Origin: Brassica napus
Lineage: Eukaryota > Streptophyta > Magnoliopsida > Brassicales > Brassicaceae
NCBI RefSeq assembly: GCF_020379485.1
Contig: NW_026014637.1
Span: 129,501-193,500 of the forward strand
Length of the DNA: 64,000 nucleotides
Direction of reading: 5' to 3'
This document shows, piece after piece, positions 32,432 through 43,569 of this stretch. The translations under genes and the position numbers were made by a program. Within the stretch, counting starts at the first letter, position 1. Each line of letters starts with the position of its first letter. The notes beneath the pieces were generated by a model. It was not told the origin of the DNA, did no database searches, and saw only the letters and a list, made by a program, of their open reading frames with translations.

Positions 32432-34316
32432 ATGTGTGTGCTGATGGACACACACGGACGTCCTGTGTGTGCTGACGGACACCCACGGACGTCATGTGTG
32501 TGCTGATGGACACACACAGACACACACACGGACAGCCACGGACGTCCTGTGTGTGCTGACGGACAACCACAGACAGCCACGGACGTCCTCTGTGTGTGCT
32601 GGCGGACACCCACGGACGTCCTGTGTGTACTGAACAGATAGCCCACGTGGGCCAAAAATCACCCAATTAGTCCACGGGAAGGGCCAGCGTGCTGAGTCCA
32701 CGGGAAAGGCCAGCGTGCTGAGTCCAAGGACCAACATGCTGATATGTGTACTGATGGACAGCCACGGACGTCCTATGTGTGCTGACGGACACAAACGGAC
32801 ACACACTGACACACACGGACAGCCACAGACGTCCTTTGTGTGCTGGCCGACACAGACGGACACACACGGACAGCCACAGACGTCCTGTGTGTGCTGGCGG
32901 ACACCCACGGACGTCATGTGTGTACTGAACAGACATCCCACGTGGGCCAAAATCACCCGAACAGTCCACGGGAAGGGTCAGCGTGCTGACTCCAAGGACC
33001 AACATGCTGATATGTGTACTGATGGACAGCCACGGACGTCATGTGTGTGCTGACGGACACACACGGACACACACGGACAGCCACGGACGTCCTGTGTGTG
33101 CTGACGGACACACATGGACACACACAGACAGCCACGGACGTCCTGTGTGTGCTGACAGATAGCCACATACCGTAACAGATGTCCCATGTGTGCTGGCGGA
33201 CACCCACGGACGTCCTGTGTGTACTGAACAGACAGCCCACGTGGGATAAAATCACCCAAACAGTCCACGGGAAGGGCCAGCATGCTGAGTCCAAGGACCA
33301 ATGTGCTGATATATGTACTGATGGACAGCCACGGAGGTCCTGTGTGTGCTGACAGACACAGACGGACACACACGGACACACGCGGACAGCCACGGACGTC
33401 CTGTATTTGCTGGCAGACACCCACGCACGTCTTGTGTGTACTGAACAGACAGCCCACGTGGGCCAAAATCACCCGAACAGTCCACGGGAAGGGTCAGCGT
33501 GCTGAGTCCAAGGACCAACGTGCTGATATGTGTACTGATGGACAGCCACAGACGTCCTTTGTGTGCTGACGGACACATACGGACAGCCACAGACGTCATG
33601 TGTGTTCTGACGGACACACACGGACGTCCTGGGTGTGCTGACGGACACCCACGGACGTCATGTGTGTGCTGACGGACACACACAGACACACACACGAACA
33701 GCCACGGACGTCCTGTGTGTGCTGACGGACAGCCACGGACAGCCATGGACGTCCTCTATGTGTGCTGGCGGACACCCACGGACGTCCTGTCTGTACTGAA
33801 CAGATAGCCCACGTGGGCCAAAAATCACCCAAATAGTCCACGGGAAGGGCCAGCGTGCTGAGTCCACGGGAAGGGCCAGCGTGCTGAGTCCAAGGACCAA
33901 CATGCTGATATGTGTACTGATGGACAGCCACGGACGTCCTATGTGTGCTGACGGACACACACTGACACACACGGACATCCACGGACGTCCTTTGTGTGCT
34001 GGCCAACACCCACGAACGTCCTGTGTGTACTGAACAGACAGTCCACGTGGGCCAAAATCACCCGAACAATTCACAGGAAGGGTCAGCTTGCTGAGTCCAA
34101 GGACCAACGTGCTGATATGTGTACTAATGGACAGCCACGGACGTCCTCTGTGTGATGACAGACACAAACGGACACACACGGACAGCCACAGACGTCCTCT
34201 GTGTGCTGGCGGACACCCACGGACGTCCTGTGTGTACTGAGGAGACAGCCCACGTGGGCCAAAATCACCCAAACAGTCCACGGGAAGGGTCAGCGTGCTG
34301 AGTCCAACAACCAACG
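32432..34316 (+). repeat. IGS repeats, block 4
   Basis: Begins with the second ATGTG copy and ends with the first CAACG copy (34312-34316) of the solo LTR. Plus orientation. At about 33834-33885 the AAGGGCCAGCGTGCTGAGTCCA unit is locally duplicated, as also at 13590-13640 and 32680-32725, pointing to shared segmental duplication among blocks. Confidence 0.85.
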
Positions 34317-34860
34317 TGATGTGCCCCAGTCCGAGGATCAGTCCATGGAATCAGATCAGAACGAGGATCAGAACGTCCGGAACAACGCAACTGAGGTTCA
34401 GTCCATCGATCGGGCCGAACATACCGCTCGGGCCGTGTATCGTCTTGACCCGCACTCGTCCGGTTTGGAGCTTCAGCATAACCCACGACCAGATGGCCAA
34501 ATCAACCGTACTGAAGTTCGCCTCTCCCGTCCTGTTCGACATGCTAAGTCCTTTGGTCAAGCCAGAAGTGAAGTTGTTCGAGTGGAATCCAAATCCGACC
34601 ATGGTCTCTCGCTCTTAAGCCGTCTTGGCCGAACCGGCGATCGTTCTGATGAACTGATCCGACACTTCGATCAGTTCATGAACTTTGATCAGCCAAATCT
34701 CTCTAAGGCAAGACTCTTGAGGCTGTCCGAAGACTTAGCCATCTTTTGGCCCGGAACAGTTCATGAAAGTCATCCGTCCGTACATGAAGAACGAACCGGC
34801 CGTGTACTTCTTCTCACCGCGGGACGTGCTATCAGTTACATCGAATCTGGACAAGAGTAG
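34317..34860 (+). pseudogene. LTR-encoded pol C-terminus remnant
   Basis: ~181 codons open from the LTR start to a stop at 34858-34860, in the frame equivalent to the pol tail at 31424-31961. Shared peptides include RAVYR.DP, RP.RH, LSRLGRT, HFD.FM, LSEDL and VLLLTA, while many other positions differ. The region upstream in the frame is IGS repeat, so it cannot be expressed as pol here. Confidence 0.6.
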
Positions 34861-35281
34861 CCGAAGAGTTCAAATCGACCAGTCAACATTATTTTCTGTG
34901 CTTTGACTAGATCTTGTCTTCTATCTATTTTCTATGTCTCTTTTTCACACATTCTACTTATTATCTTTGACTACAAGTTGTATAAGTATGTGAACACCTC
35001 TTTGAGATGAAATAATCGATTTTCCTTATTCATTTTTGAGTGTTCTTTCTTTGTTCTTTGATTAGAACATTCTTGTTCCCTTGGTGAGGTTATATCCAAG
35101 TGATTTCCCTTTCTTTGAGCCGGACTTGTGTGTCAAATCAAGCGGCCATTGAGAGTTCTAGTAGTATCATTGGGCTTTCCGCATCCCTTTGTGTCACTAA
35201 ACAATCCATCAGTTCTCTATCTCTTCAGATCGAGTTCATATCATCAGAACCGGTTGAGTGTTCGTTCCTTAGGGTTCTTCA
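34317..35281 (+). mobile_element. Solo LTR, CRM-related
   Basis: 965 bp, TGATGTGCCCC...GGGTTCTTCA, flanked by perfect target duplication CAACG (34312-34316, 35282-35286) in IGS repeats. Its layout follows the CRM-like LTR: coding half first, then TATAAGTATGTGA at 34981, then a GATTTTCCTTATTCATTTTTGAGTG-type region. Sequence is clearly diverged, so it comes from another subfamily. A solo LTR with intact duplication is the normal product of LTR-LTR recombination. Confidence 0.82.
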
Positions 35282-36830
35282 CAACGTGCTGATATGTGTA
35301 CTGATGGACAGCCACGGACGTTCTGTGTGTGCTGACGGACACACACGAACACACACGGACAGCGATGGACGTCCTGTGTGTGCTGACGGACACCCACGGG
35401 CGTCCTGTGTGTACAGAACAGACAGCCCACGTGGGCCAAAATCATCCAAACAGTCCATGGGAAGGGTCAGCGTGCTGAGTCCAAGGACCAACGTGCTGAT
35501 ATGTGTACTGATGGACAGCCACGGACGTCCTGTGTGTGCTGACGGACACACAAGAAGACACACGGACACACACAGACAGCCACAGACGTCCTGTGTATGC
35601 TGACGGACACCCACGGATGTCCTGTGTGTGCTGACGGACACCCACAGATGTCCTGTGTGTACTGAACAGACAGCCCACATGGGCCAAAATCACCCGAACA
35701 GTCCACGGGAAAGGCCAGCGTGCTGAGTCCAAGGACCAACATGCTGATATGTGTATGATGGACAGCCACGGACGTCCTGTGTGTGCTGACGGACACAGAC
35801 GGAGACACACAGACACACACGGACAGCCACGGACGTCCTCTGTGTGCTGGCGGACACCCACGGACGTCCTGTGTGTACTGAACAGACAGTCCACGTGGGC
35901 CAAAATCACCCGAATAGTCCACAGGAAGGGTCAGCGTGCTGAGTCCAACAACCAGCGTGCTGATATGTGTACTGATGGACAGCCACGGACATCTTGTTTG
36001 TGCTGACGGATACACACGAACACAGGCGGACAGCCACAGACGTCCTGTGTGTGCTGACGGACACACACGGACGTCCTATGTGTGCTGACGGACACCCACG
36101 GTCATCCTGTGTGTACTGAACATACAGCCCACGTGGGCCAAAATCACCCGAACAGTCCACGGGAAGGGTCAGCGTGCTGAGTCCAAGGACCAACATGCTG
36201 ATATGTGTACTGATGGACAGCCACGGACGTCTTGTGTGTGCTGACGGACACACACAGACAGCCACGGACAGCCACAGACGTCATCTGTGTGCTGACGGAC
36301 ACCCATGGACGTCCTGTGTGTGCTGACGGACACCCACGGACGTCCTGTGTGTACTAAACAGACAGCCCACATGGGCCAAAATCACCCGAACAGTCCACGG
36401 GAAGGGCTAGCATGCTGAGTCTAAGGACCAACGTGTTGATATGTGTACTAATGGACAACCACGGACGTCCTGTGTGTGCTGACAGACACAGACGGACACA
36501 CACGGACACACACGGACACACACAGACAGCCACAGATGTCCTGTGTGTGCTGGCGGACACCCACGGACGTCATGTGTGTACTGAACAGACATCCCACATG
36601 GGCCAAAATCACCCGAACAGTCCACGGGAAGGGTCAGCGTGCTGACTCCAAGGACCAACGTGCAGATATGTGTACTGGTGGACAGCCACTGACGTCCTGT
36701 GTGTGCTGACGGACACACACGGACACACACAGACAGCCACGGACGTCCTGTGTGTGCTGACAGACACACACGGACGTCCTGTGTGTCCTGACGGACACCC
36801 ACGGACGTCCTGTGTGTTCTGACGGACACA
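35282..36830 (+). repeat. IGS repeats, block 5, promoter-proximal
   Basis: Last repeat block; ends about 40 bp before the Pol I promoter. Same short GACGTCC units and complex segments (CCCACGTGGGCC near 35427, 35893 and 36130; CCCACATGGGCC near 35675, 36365 and 36595). This adjacency is the main evidence that the whole repeat family is IGS repeat DNA of the rRNA genes. Confidence 0.87.
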
Positions 36831-36871
36831 ACCAATGTCTACTGGTGACAGACTGAAAAAAGTGTTTTGTC

Positions 36872-36882
36872 TATATAAGGGG
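36872..36882 (+). promoter_or_regulatory. RNA polymerase I promoter (transcription start motif)
   Basis: TATATAAGGGG matches the plant Pol I initiation motif TATATA(A/G)GGG; the start would be at about 36877-36878. It sits between the IGS repeats and a ~740-nt leader that ends at 18S, exactly as expected. The motif itself looks undamaged although the genes downstream are broken. Confidence 0.85.
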
Positions 36883-37617
36883 TAGGCACTCTTCTGAGCC
36901 TACCCTCTGTACCCGAAGGGGTTTGTAGTGTTGGACTGCTCGGTCCAACACTATCGATGGCTGGGTTGAGGTCGAAGGCCGGATTGTCTCCGGTGAATTT
37001 TCTGGAACTTTTCCGGCGAATTTTCCGTCGGACCGTTTTGCCCCTAACTTCAAATTTTTGCGCTTGTGTGGTCTTGGCCTGGTTTCATCCGTCTTCCAGT
37101 TGCTCTTTTGATTACATCTCAAGAGTGGTTGGAAAGATTGATGTTAGCGGGGCAAATGAACATTCGGCGTATGAGTGGTGATTTGATAGTTAGTGTTTGT
37201 AGGCTCTGTGCTCGCGCACCCAACTGCAGACCAACTATCCTCCTCAGTTTCTTCATGAGCATAGTTTTATGCTTGTTGAACTGATCCGGGGCCTGTGTTG
37301 CGTACCTATCTGGAAGGAATTGTTAAGCTTTGCTTAAAATGTTATTTGCGGCATCTCCTTCAGTGGGGAAGTCGTGAACACATAAGCCGGCACTTGTGAT
37401 CCTTGCGTCTTTGCATAATTTATGCATTGTTCGCCAAGGTGAATAAGCTGTTTGCTGAGATCTCGGTTGTGGAAATATTATGGCGGTGACTCGAAGAAAT
37501 TCTGTCCCGCTAAGCATGTTTGTCTCCAGACAAAAGATGACGGTCAAGTCTGCGTCTGTTCCCACTTTCCCTGTGTTTGCGGGAATATGACGTGGTCTTG
37601 CCCTGATTTATGAATGC
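36878..37617 (+). ncRNA. 5' external transcribed spacer of 45S pre-rRNA
   Basis: About 740 nt from the Pol I start motif to the 18S 5' end. It contains a perfect 11-bp hairpin at 36926-36953 and a local near-repeat of GGAA/TTTTCCG at 36996-37030. Crucifer 5' ETS is known to bind U3 snoRNP factors near the primary cleavage site; I did not locate that site. Short open frames here are chance. Confidence 0.75.
36926..36953 (+). other. Perfect 11-bp hairpin in 5' ETS
   Basis: Arms TAGTGTTGGAC and GTCCAACACTA, loop TGCTCG, starting ~48 nt after the Pol I start motif. Seen directly in sequence. Confidence 0.8.
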
Positions 37618-38438
37618 TACCTGGTTGATCCTGCCAGTAGTCATATGCTTGTCTCAAAGATTAAGCCATCCATGTGTAAGTATGAACGAATTCAAACTGT
37701 GAAACTGCGAATGGCTCATTAAATTAGTTATAGTTTGTTTGATGGTAACTACTACTCGGATAACCATAGTAATTCTAGAGCTAATACGTGCAACAAACCC
37801 CGACTTCTGGAAGGGATGCATTTATTAGATAAAAGGTCGACGGGGGCTCTGCCCGTTGTTCTGATGATTCATGATAACTCGACGGATCGCATGGCCTTAG
37901 TGCTGGCGACGCATCATTCAAATTTCTGCCCTATCAACTTTCGATGGTAGGATAGTGGCCTACCATGGTGGTAACGGGTGACGGAGAATTAGGGTTCGAT
38001 TCCGGAGAGGGAGCCTGAGAAACGGCTACCACATCCAAGGAAGGCAGCAGGCGCGCAAATTACCCAATCCTGACATGGGGAGGTAGTGACAATAAACAAC
38101 AATACCGGGCTATTTGAGTCTGGTAATTGGAATGAGTACAATCTAAATCCCATAACGAGGATCCATTGGAGGGCAAGTCTGGTGCCAGAAGTGTATATTT
38201 AAGTTGTTGCAGTTAAAAAGCTCGTAGTTGAACCTTGGGATGGGTCGCCCGGTCTGCCTTCGGTGAGCACCGATCGGCTTGTCTCTTCTGTCGGCGATAT
38301 GTTCCTGGCCTTAACTGGCCGGGTTGTGCCTCCAGGGCTGTTACTTTGAAGAAATTAGAGTGCTCAAAGCAAGCCTACGCTATGTATACATTAGCATGGG
38401 ATAACATCCTAGGATTTCGATCCTATTTTGTTGGCCTT

Positions 38439-38492
<54 letters not shown>

Positions 38493-38549
38493 CAGAGGTG
38501 AAATTCATGGATTTATGAAATACGAACAACTGCGAAAGCATTTGCCAAG

Positions 38550-38706
38550 TGTTGTAAAAGAATGGGGAAATCATGTATCTTATTTCTGAATAAAAGAGTG
38601 GCCGACTCTCTCTCCTCCGGACGCGGCCGCGGCTGGGCCTTGTCGTGGCCTGATGGGCGTTCTATTCTTGTCTTGGTTAATAGCAATCCACTCATAATTT
38701 ATAACA
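38550..38706 (-). repeat. 3' LTR of the copia element, internally deleted
   Basis: 157 bp. Compared with the 292-bp right LTR it lacks ~135 bp between GAATA and AAGAGTGGCC; the outer parts align well. Abuts the PPT on the right. Confidence 0.85.
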
Positions 38707-38718
38707 CTCCCCCTTGGA
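38707..38718 (-). other. Polypurine tract of the copia element
   Basis: Minus strand TCCAAGGGGGAG immediately before the LTR start TGTTATAAATT. Confidence 0.75.
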
Positions 38719-38861
38719 TGCTATAACCATATGGGTTTGTATCATGCACGAGGTTGCCTCATTAAAACGTCTCTAGGAAAACCAAAAACCCAAGGTGGGA
38801 AATATGGAAACCGTAGACAGGAAAAAGAGTACAACGCACGACACTCCCCCTGATGAAGGCA

Positions 38862-39791
38862 TCACTGAAGATCCTTCAACTGGCACATTCCTATCTGATG
38901 AACCAGCTTCTTGAATGTTGAGGTTGGCAGAGACTTGGTGAAGAGGTCGGCTGAGTTGTCACTGGACCGAACTTGAACCTCTTGAACTTCCTTTGCCTTC
39001 TGCAGGTCGTGGGTGAAGAAGAACTTGGGCAGGATGTGCTTTGTTCTATCTCCCTTGATGTATCCATCTTTGAGCTGAGCTATGCAAGCTGCATTGTCCT
39101 CATAGATGATCGTTGGCTCTTCTTTTTCTTTTCCCCCGGCCAGACCACTCTCTTTCAGGATGTGGCCGGTCATGTTCCTCAACTAAACAAGCTCTCGGCT
39201 TGCTTCATACATGGCTATGATCTCGGCATGATTAGATGATGTGGCCACTAAGGTCTGTTTCGTGGTCCGCCAACATACTGCAGACCCATTGTGCATAAAC
39301 TCATAGCCTATCTGAGATCTAGCATAATGTGGGTCAGAAAAGTACCAAGCGTCTGCATACCCGGGCAAACTCTCTCCTGGCTGGCCGGTATAGAACAATC
39401 CGAGGTCTTTTGTTCCTTGCAGATATCTGAACAGATGTTTTATTCCGTTCCAGTGCCTAAGAGTCGGACATGAACTGAATCTAGACAGTAAGCTCACGGC
39501 AAAGCTGATGTCCGGTCTAGTATGACTAGCTAAATACATTAAAGCTCCAATGGCACTTAAGTAAGGCACTTCCGGCCCGAGTGTCTCCTCATCCAGCTTC
39601 TTAGGTCCGAATGGATCCTTCTCTAGGTCTAAGGACCTCACGACCATAGGACTCGACAAGGGATGAGCCTGGTCCATATTAAACTGCTTGAGTATCTTTT
39701 CTGTATAAGTCTTTTGATGCACAAGGATTCCTTTCTCTACATACTCAAATTGGAGTCCCAAACAGAACTTAGTTTTCCCTAAGTCTTTCAT
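38862..39791 (-). pseudogene. RT C-terminus and RNase H (copia)
   Basis: Minus frame 39791-39183 then, after one in-frame stop, 39182-38862. Peptides: FCLGLQFEYVEKGILVHQ and YLSAIGALMYLASHTRPDI (RT thumb region), GYADAWYFSDPH and TSSNHAEIIAMYEASRELV (RNase H start), YEDNAACIAQ, DRTKHI and ADLFTKSLP (RNase H end). A single nonsense codon at the junction and a mutated YADAD-like motif show decay. Confidence 0.82.
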
Positions 39792-39805
39792 CTCGAATTC
39801 TTTCT

Positions 39806-40497
39806 TTAGACATTCGACTGTTTGGGAAATCTCTCAGAGGTTCCTATAATATTCAGGTCGTCCACATAAACCGACATTATCACAAAGCCCTTGCTGTCGA
39901 ATTTCTTTATAAAGATACATGGACTTATTGGATCGTTCTTATAACCCTCTTTCACTAGGTACTCTGATAATCTGTTGTACCACATTCGACCTGATTGTTT
40001 CAAACCATATAAGGCTTTATTCAGCTTAATACAATGCTGTTCTCGAGAACCTTTCTTATCTTTGAGCTCAATACCCTCTGGAACTCTCATATGAATTTCA
40101 TTATCCAGTGGACCATATAAATATGCAGTCACTACATCCATTAGGCATAAATCAATTTTCTCTTTTACGGCCAGACTGATTAGGTATCTCAATGTAGTTG
40201 CATCCACCAAGGGGACTATGTCTCCTCATAATCTATTCATGGTCTCTGTGAGAATCCTTGTGCTACAAGCCCTGCTTTGTATCTCACTACTTCTCCTTTC
40301 TCATTTCTCTTTCTCATAAAGACCCATTTGTATCCCACTGGTTTGACATCACTTGGTGTCCGGATTATAGGGCCAAAAACGCCTCTCTTTCTCAATGATT
40401 CTAACTCCACGTTTATAGCTTCTTTCCATTTGATCCAATCTGATCTCTGCATGCATTCTTGTATGGACGTGGGTTCTAGATCCTCATCTATATCCAT
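39806..40497 (-). pseudogene. Reverse transcriptase core (copia)
   Basis: Two minus frames, 40497-40237 (WKEAINVELESLRKRGVFG, VKPVGYKWVFMRKRNEKGEVVRYKAGLVAQG) and 40210-39806 (LMDVVTAYLYGPLDNEIHMRVPEG, KALYGLKQSGRMWYNRL, and the catalytic YVDDL). The ~26 nt between them hold a frame break. A further break after SERFPKQ separates it from the 39791 frame. Confidence 0.85.
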
Positions 40498-40563
40498 GAT
40501 CTCAAGTGCTACCTTGTATGCAAATATATCATCGACGTCGATATCTTTTCTGTTCCATTGTGT

Positions 40564-42015
40564 TCAAGACATCATATAGTTTATAGAGATCTCTTGATTG
40601 TCCGGCCCTGGCGTCCCATGAAGTCCAGCATCCCGAACCTCACTATGCGGAACGGCTGGATCATTTGGTGTGGCCGGCCCACTCGGCTCGACCGTTCTGG
40701 TCGGTTCAGCCGGTCCATCAATATCCTGGACGGTTTCGTTGATGCTCTCGGATCCAGCACCTCTCTTGGACTTCCGAGGCTGTTTATCTTTGGAACCAAT
40801 TGGTCTACCACGTTTCAAACGTTGTTTAGACTCTGTAGCCACTTGACATTGTCCCTTCTGGACATCTATTCTTATGGGTGCATTACAAGCCGGGATATAT
40901 GACTTTGTCACTCTATTTGGGTCAGCAAATGTATCTGGCAGTTGATTAGCTAGCTTTTGAAGATGTATAATCTTTTGGACTTCCATATCACACTCTTTTG
41001 TCCGAGGATCTTGCCAAGATATTGATGGTCGAGACCATTCTATTTCTTTAATCAACTGGCTGTTATCTCCCCCTAAGGTCGGATATGTGGACTCATCAAA
41101 CCGTGAGTCTGAGTATCTGGCCTTAAACAAATCACCGGTTGTTGGATCAAGATACTTTATAATAGTTGGGGAGTCATATCCAACATATATTTCCATCCTC
41201 CTCTATGGTCCCATCTTGGTTCTCTGTGGTGGAGCAATTGGAACGTAAACGGCACATCCAAATTTTTTGATGTGGGACATGTCTGGCTCATGACCCGTAA
41301 GTAACTGGGATGGTGAATATCTATGCTCACTAGATGGCCTGATGCGAATCAGTTCTGCTGCATGTAAAACCGCATGTCCCCACGCTGATACCGGGAGTCT
41401 AGACTTCATTAGTAATGGTCTGGCTATCAGTTGGATACGTTTAATGAAGGATTCGGCCAAGCCGTTCTGTGTATGCACATGTGCCACGGAGTGTTCTACA
41501 TTTACGCCCATGGACATACAGTATTCATTAAACGCCTGGGACGTGAACTCACCAGCATTGTCTAGACGTATAGTCTTTAGAGGGAAATCTGGAAAGTGTG
41601 CTCTCAGTCTTATTATCTGAGCAAGCAGGCGTGTAAAAGCCAAGTTTCGTGTGGATAGTAGACAAACATGCGACCATCTGGTTGATGCATGAATCAGGAC
41701 CATGAACTATCTAAACGTCCCACTAGGTGGGTGTATTGGTCCACATATGTCTCCTTGAGTCCTTTCCAGAAAGTTTATAATCTCTTTATTAACTTTGTCT
41801 GGTGATGGCCTTGTTATGAGTTTCCCTTGTGCACATGCTGCACATGTGAGATTGTATGGGACAACTCCTTTGAATGTGTGCCCTTGTGAATTCATCATCA
41901 ACTTTCTCATTATACTAGTACCGGGATGGCCAAGCCGGTTATGCCATAGAGTGAAAATTTCGCAGGCATTAGCCTCGATCATACTGATCTTTGCATAGTA
42001 TAGACCAGTAGACAT
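40564..42015 (-). pseudogene. Integrase region (copia)
   Basis: Three minus frames. 42015-41707: pre-integrase zinc region (LWHNRLGHPGTSIMRKL ... CAACAQGK, an HHCC pattern). 41703-41203: integrase core (RLDNAGEFTSQAFNEYC, HTQNGLAESFIKRIQLIARPLL) with the second Asp and the Glu visible. 41196-40564: integrase C-terminus and the variable linker to RT, rich in Pro/Arg. Frame breaks at about 41705 and 41200. Confidence 0.82.
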
Positions 42016-42078
42016 TGCAGGTATGGTCTCTAGGATCTTCTTATTGCCTTTGGTGATCGAAATTATGTTAAGGAATTC

Positions 42079-42486
42079 TTAATTTCCTTCTTCCCATGTT
42101 TCAAGATGGAAACCATTCAACCTTATGTCTTTGAAACTCAATAAGCTTCTTCTAGAGCTTGGGGAATACAAGGCGGTTTTGATCTCTAGATGAGTGCCCT
42201 TAGGCATCAATACATAAGCCTGGCCGTGACCTTCAATCAGGCTGGCTACACCTGCAATGGTGTGTACATTTGCACTTTGTATTTTGAGATTCATGAAGTA
42301 TCTTTTGTCTCTAAGTATTGTGTGACTTGTGCCACTATCCACCACGAGTATACTCATTTCATCTTTCATTCTATAAGTAATAAGATTTCTAATCTCAGAG
42401 ACCTTATAAAACTTTAAAACTTTCTTATTATAAAAGTCAGAACACCAATCAATAAAAATAAAAACACCAAAGCAATCATAAAGCAA
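42079..42486 (-). pseudogene. Aspartic protease segment (copia)
   Basis: 135 codons with ILVVDSGTSHTIL, the active-site motif DSGTS/A of copia proteases, and DIRLNGFHLETWEEG at the C-terminal side. Upstream it meets gag in another frame after 21 nt. Confidence 0.78.
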
Positions 42487-42507
42487 TAAGACAAATTATG
42501 TCGAAAT

Positions 42508-43569
42508 CTAGTATTTTAGACAATCAGAAGTCTCAAAATCCATTAGGTCATCATTAGAAAAGTCGGAATCATCATCAGCATCATATCCGGAATCATGAAC
42601 CATGTGAGCCTCCGGGTTCTTGTTCTTGAGACTCTCTTGATAGAGTTCACATAAGTGCTTAGGAATTCTACAATTCTTGGCCCAATGGATGTCCATCCCA
42701 CATCTGTGACAAACAGATTTGGGCGAGTAAGACGGTTTGGATATGCCGCCTCGACCTCGGCCATAACTGCCTCGGCCACGCCCATAGTTGGAACCACGAC
42801 CACTGTTATTGTGGTTTCCTTTCCAGCTGGTCGAGTAGTTGTCTCGGCCGTTCGAGTAGTTGTCACGGCCACACCTCTTGTATCCACCTCGGCCTTTGCC
42901 GTGTGATCTCTTATCATTCTGGACGTAGTTGCACTCATTGGGATCTTTCTTTTCAACCTCATGGGCTTCTGGCAATGCTGCTGTTCCAACAGGTCTAGCT
43001 TCACTGTTCTTCATCAGGAGCTCATTGTTTGCCTCGGCCAGTAGTAGGCACGAGATTAGATCGGTATATGTGGTGAAGCCTTTCACTCTGTACTGCTGTT
43101 GCAGTATCATGTTCGATGCATGGAACGTAGTGTATGTCTTCTCAAGTAACTCTTCCTCAGTTACTTCTTCACCACAAAGCCTTAGCTTCGAGACTGTCTT
43201 AAACAAGGATGAATTGTACTCATCCACTGACTTAAAATCTAAGAATCTGAGATTCTTCCAGTCATCTCTAGCCTTTGGAAGTAACACCATTTTCTGGTGA
43301 TCATATCTATGCTGTAAAGCATTCCAAAGGTCTAGTGGATTTTCTATTGTCATGTACTGATCTTTTAGACGTTCAATGAGATGATGGCGTATAAAACTTA
43401 TAGCCCTGTATCTATTCTTATCATTCTCATTGTTGTCCTTGGTGATAGTATCACCAAGTCCCTTTGACCTTAAGCTGATCTTTGTATCTAGCTCCCACTG
43501 CAAGTAGTTATCTCCAAAGAGATTAAGGGCTGCATAGTCTCTGTTTGCTATTTTCGACATATGAATCAC
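42508..43569 (-). CDS. Gag (copia)
   Basis: 353 codons, ATG at 43569. Residues ~5-190 match the copia gag capsid region (YLQWELDTKISLRSKGLGDTI, LWNALQHRYDHQKMVLLPKARDDW, FKTVSKLRLCGEEVTEEELLEKTYTTF). A Gly/Arg/Tyr-rich linker (~225-275) precedes the zinc knuckle CHRCGMDIHWAKNC (CX2CX4HX4C) near residue 287. It appears unbroken although the rest of the element is not. Confidence 0.85.
   Translation of the reverse strand: MIHMSKIANRDYAALNLFGDNYLQWELDTKISLRSKGLGDTITKDNNENDKNRYRAISFIRHHLIERLKDQYMTIENPLDLWNALQHRYDHQKMVLLPKARDDWKNLRFLDFKSVDEYNSSLFKTVSKLRLCGEEVTEEELLEKTYTTFHASNMILQQQYRVKGFTTYTDLISCLLLAEANNELLMKNSEARPVGTAALPEAHEVEKKDPNECNYVQNDKRSHGKGRGGYKRCGRDNYSNGRDNYSTSWKGNHNNSGRGSNYGRGRGSYGRGRGGISKPSYSPKSVCHRCGMDIHWAKNCRIPKHLCELYQESLKNKNPEAHMVHDSGYDADDDSDFSNDDLMDFETSDCLKY

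Noticed and set aside
22853..36830. CRISPR-like look: short repeated units with variable text between
   Set aside because: Units diverge, vary in length and are embedded in rDNA spacer of a plant genome; no fixed repeat-spacer period and no cas genes.
36957..37284. Two short plus frames in the 5' ETS
   Set aside because: Located in transcribed spacer of rDNA, no motif, explained by position.
42543..43004. Minus frame of 153 codons (Thr/Val-rich) overlapping copia gag
   Set aside because: Shadow of the Gly/Arg-rich gag linker in another frame.
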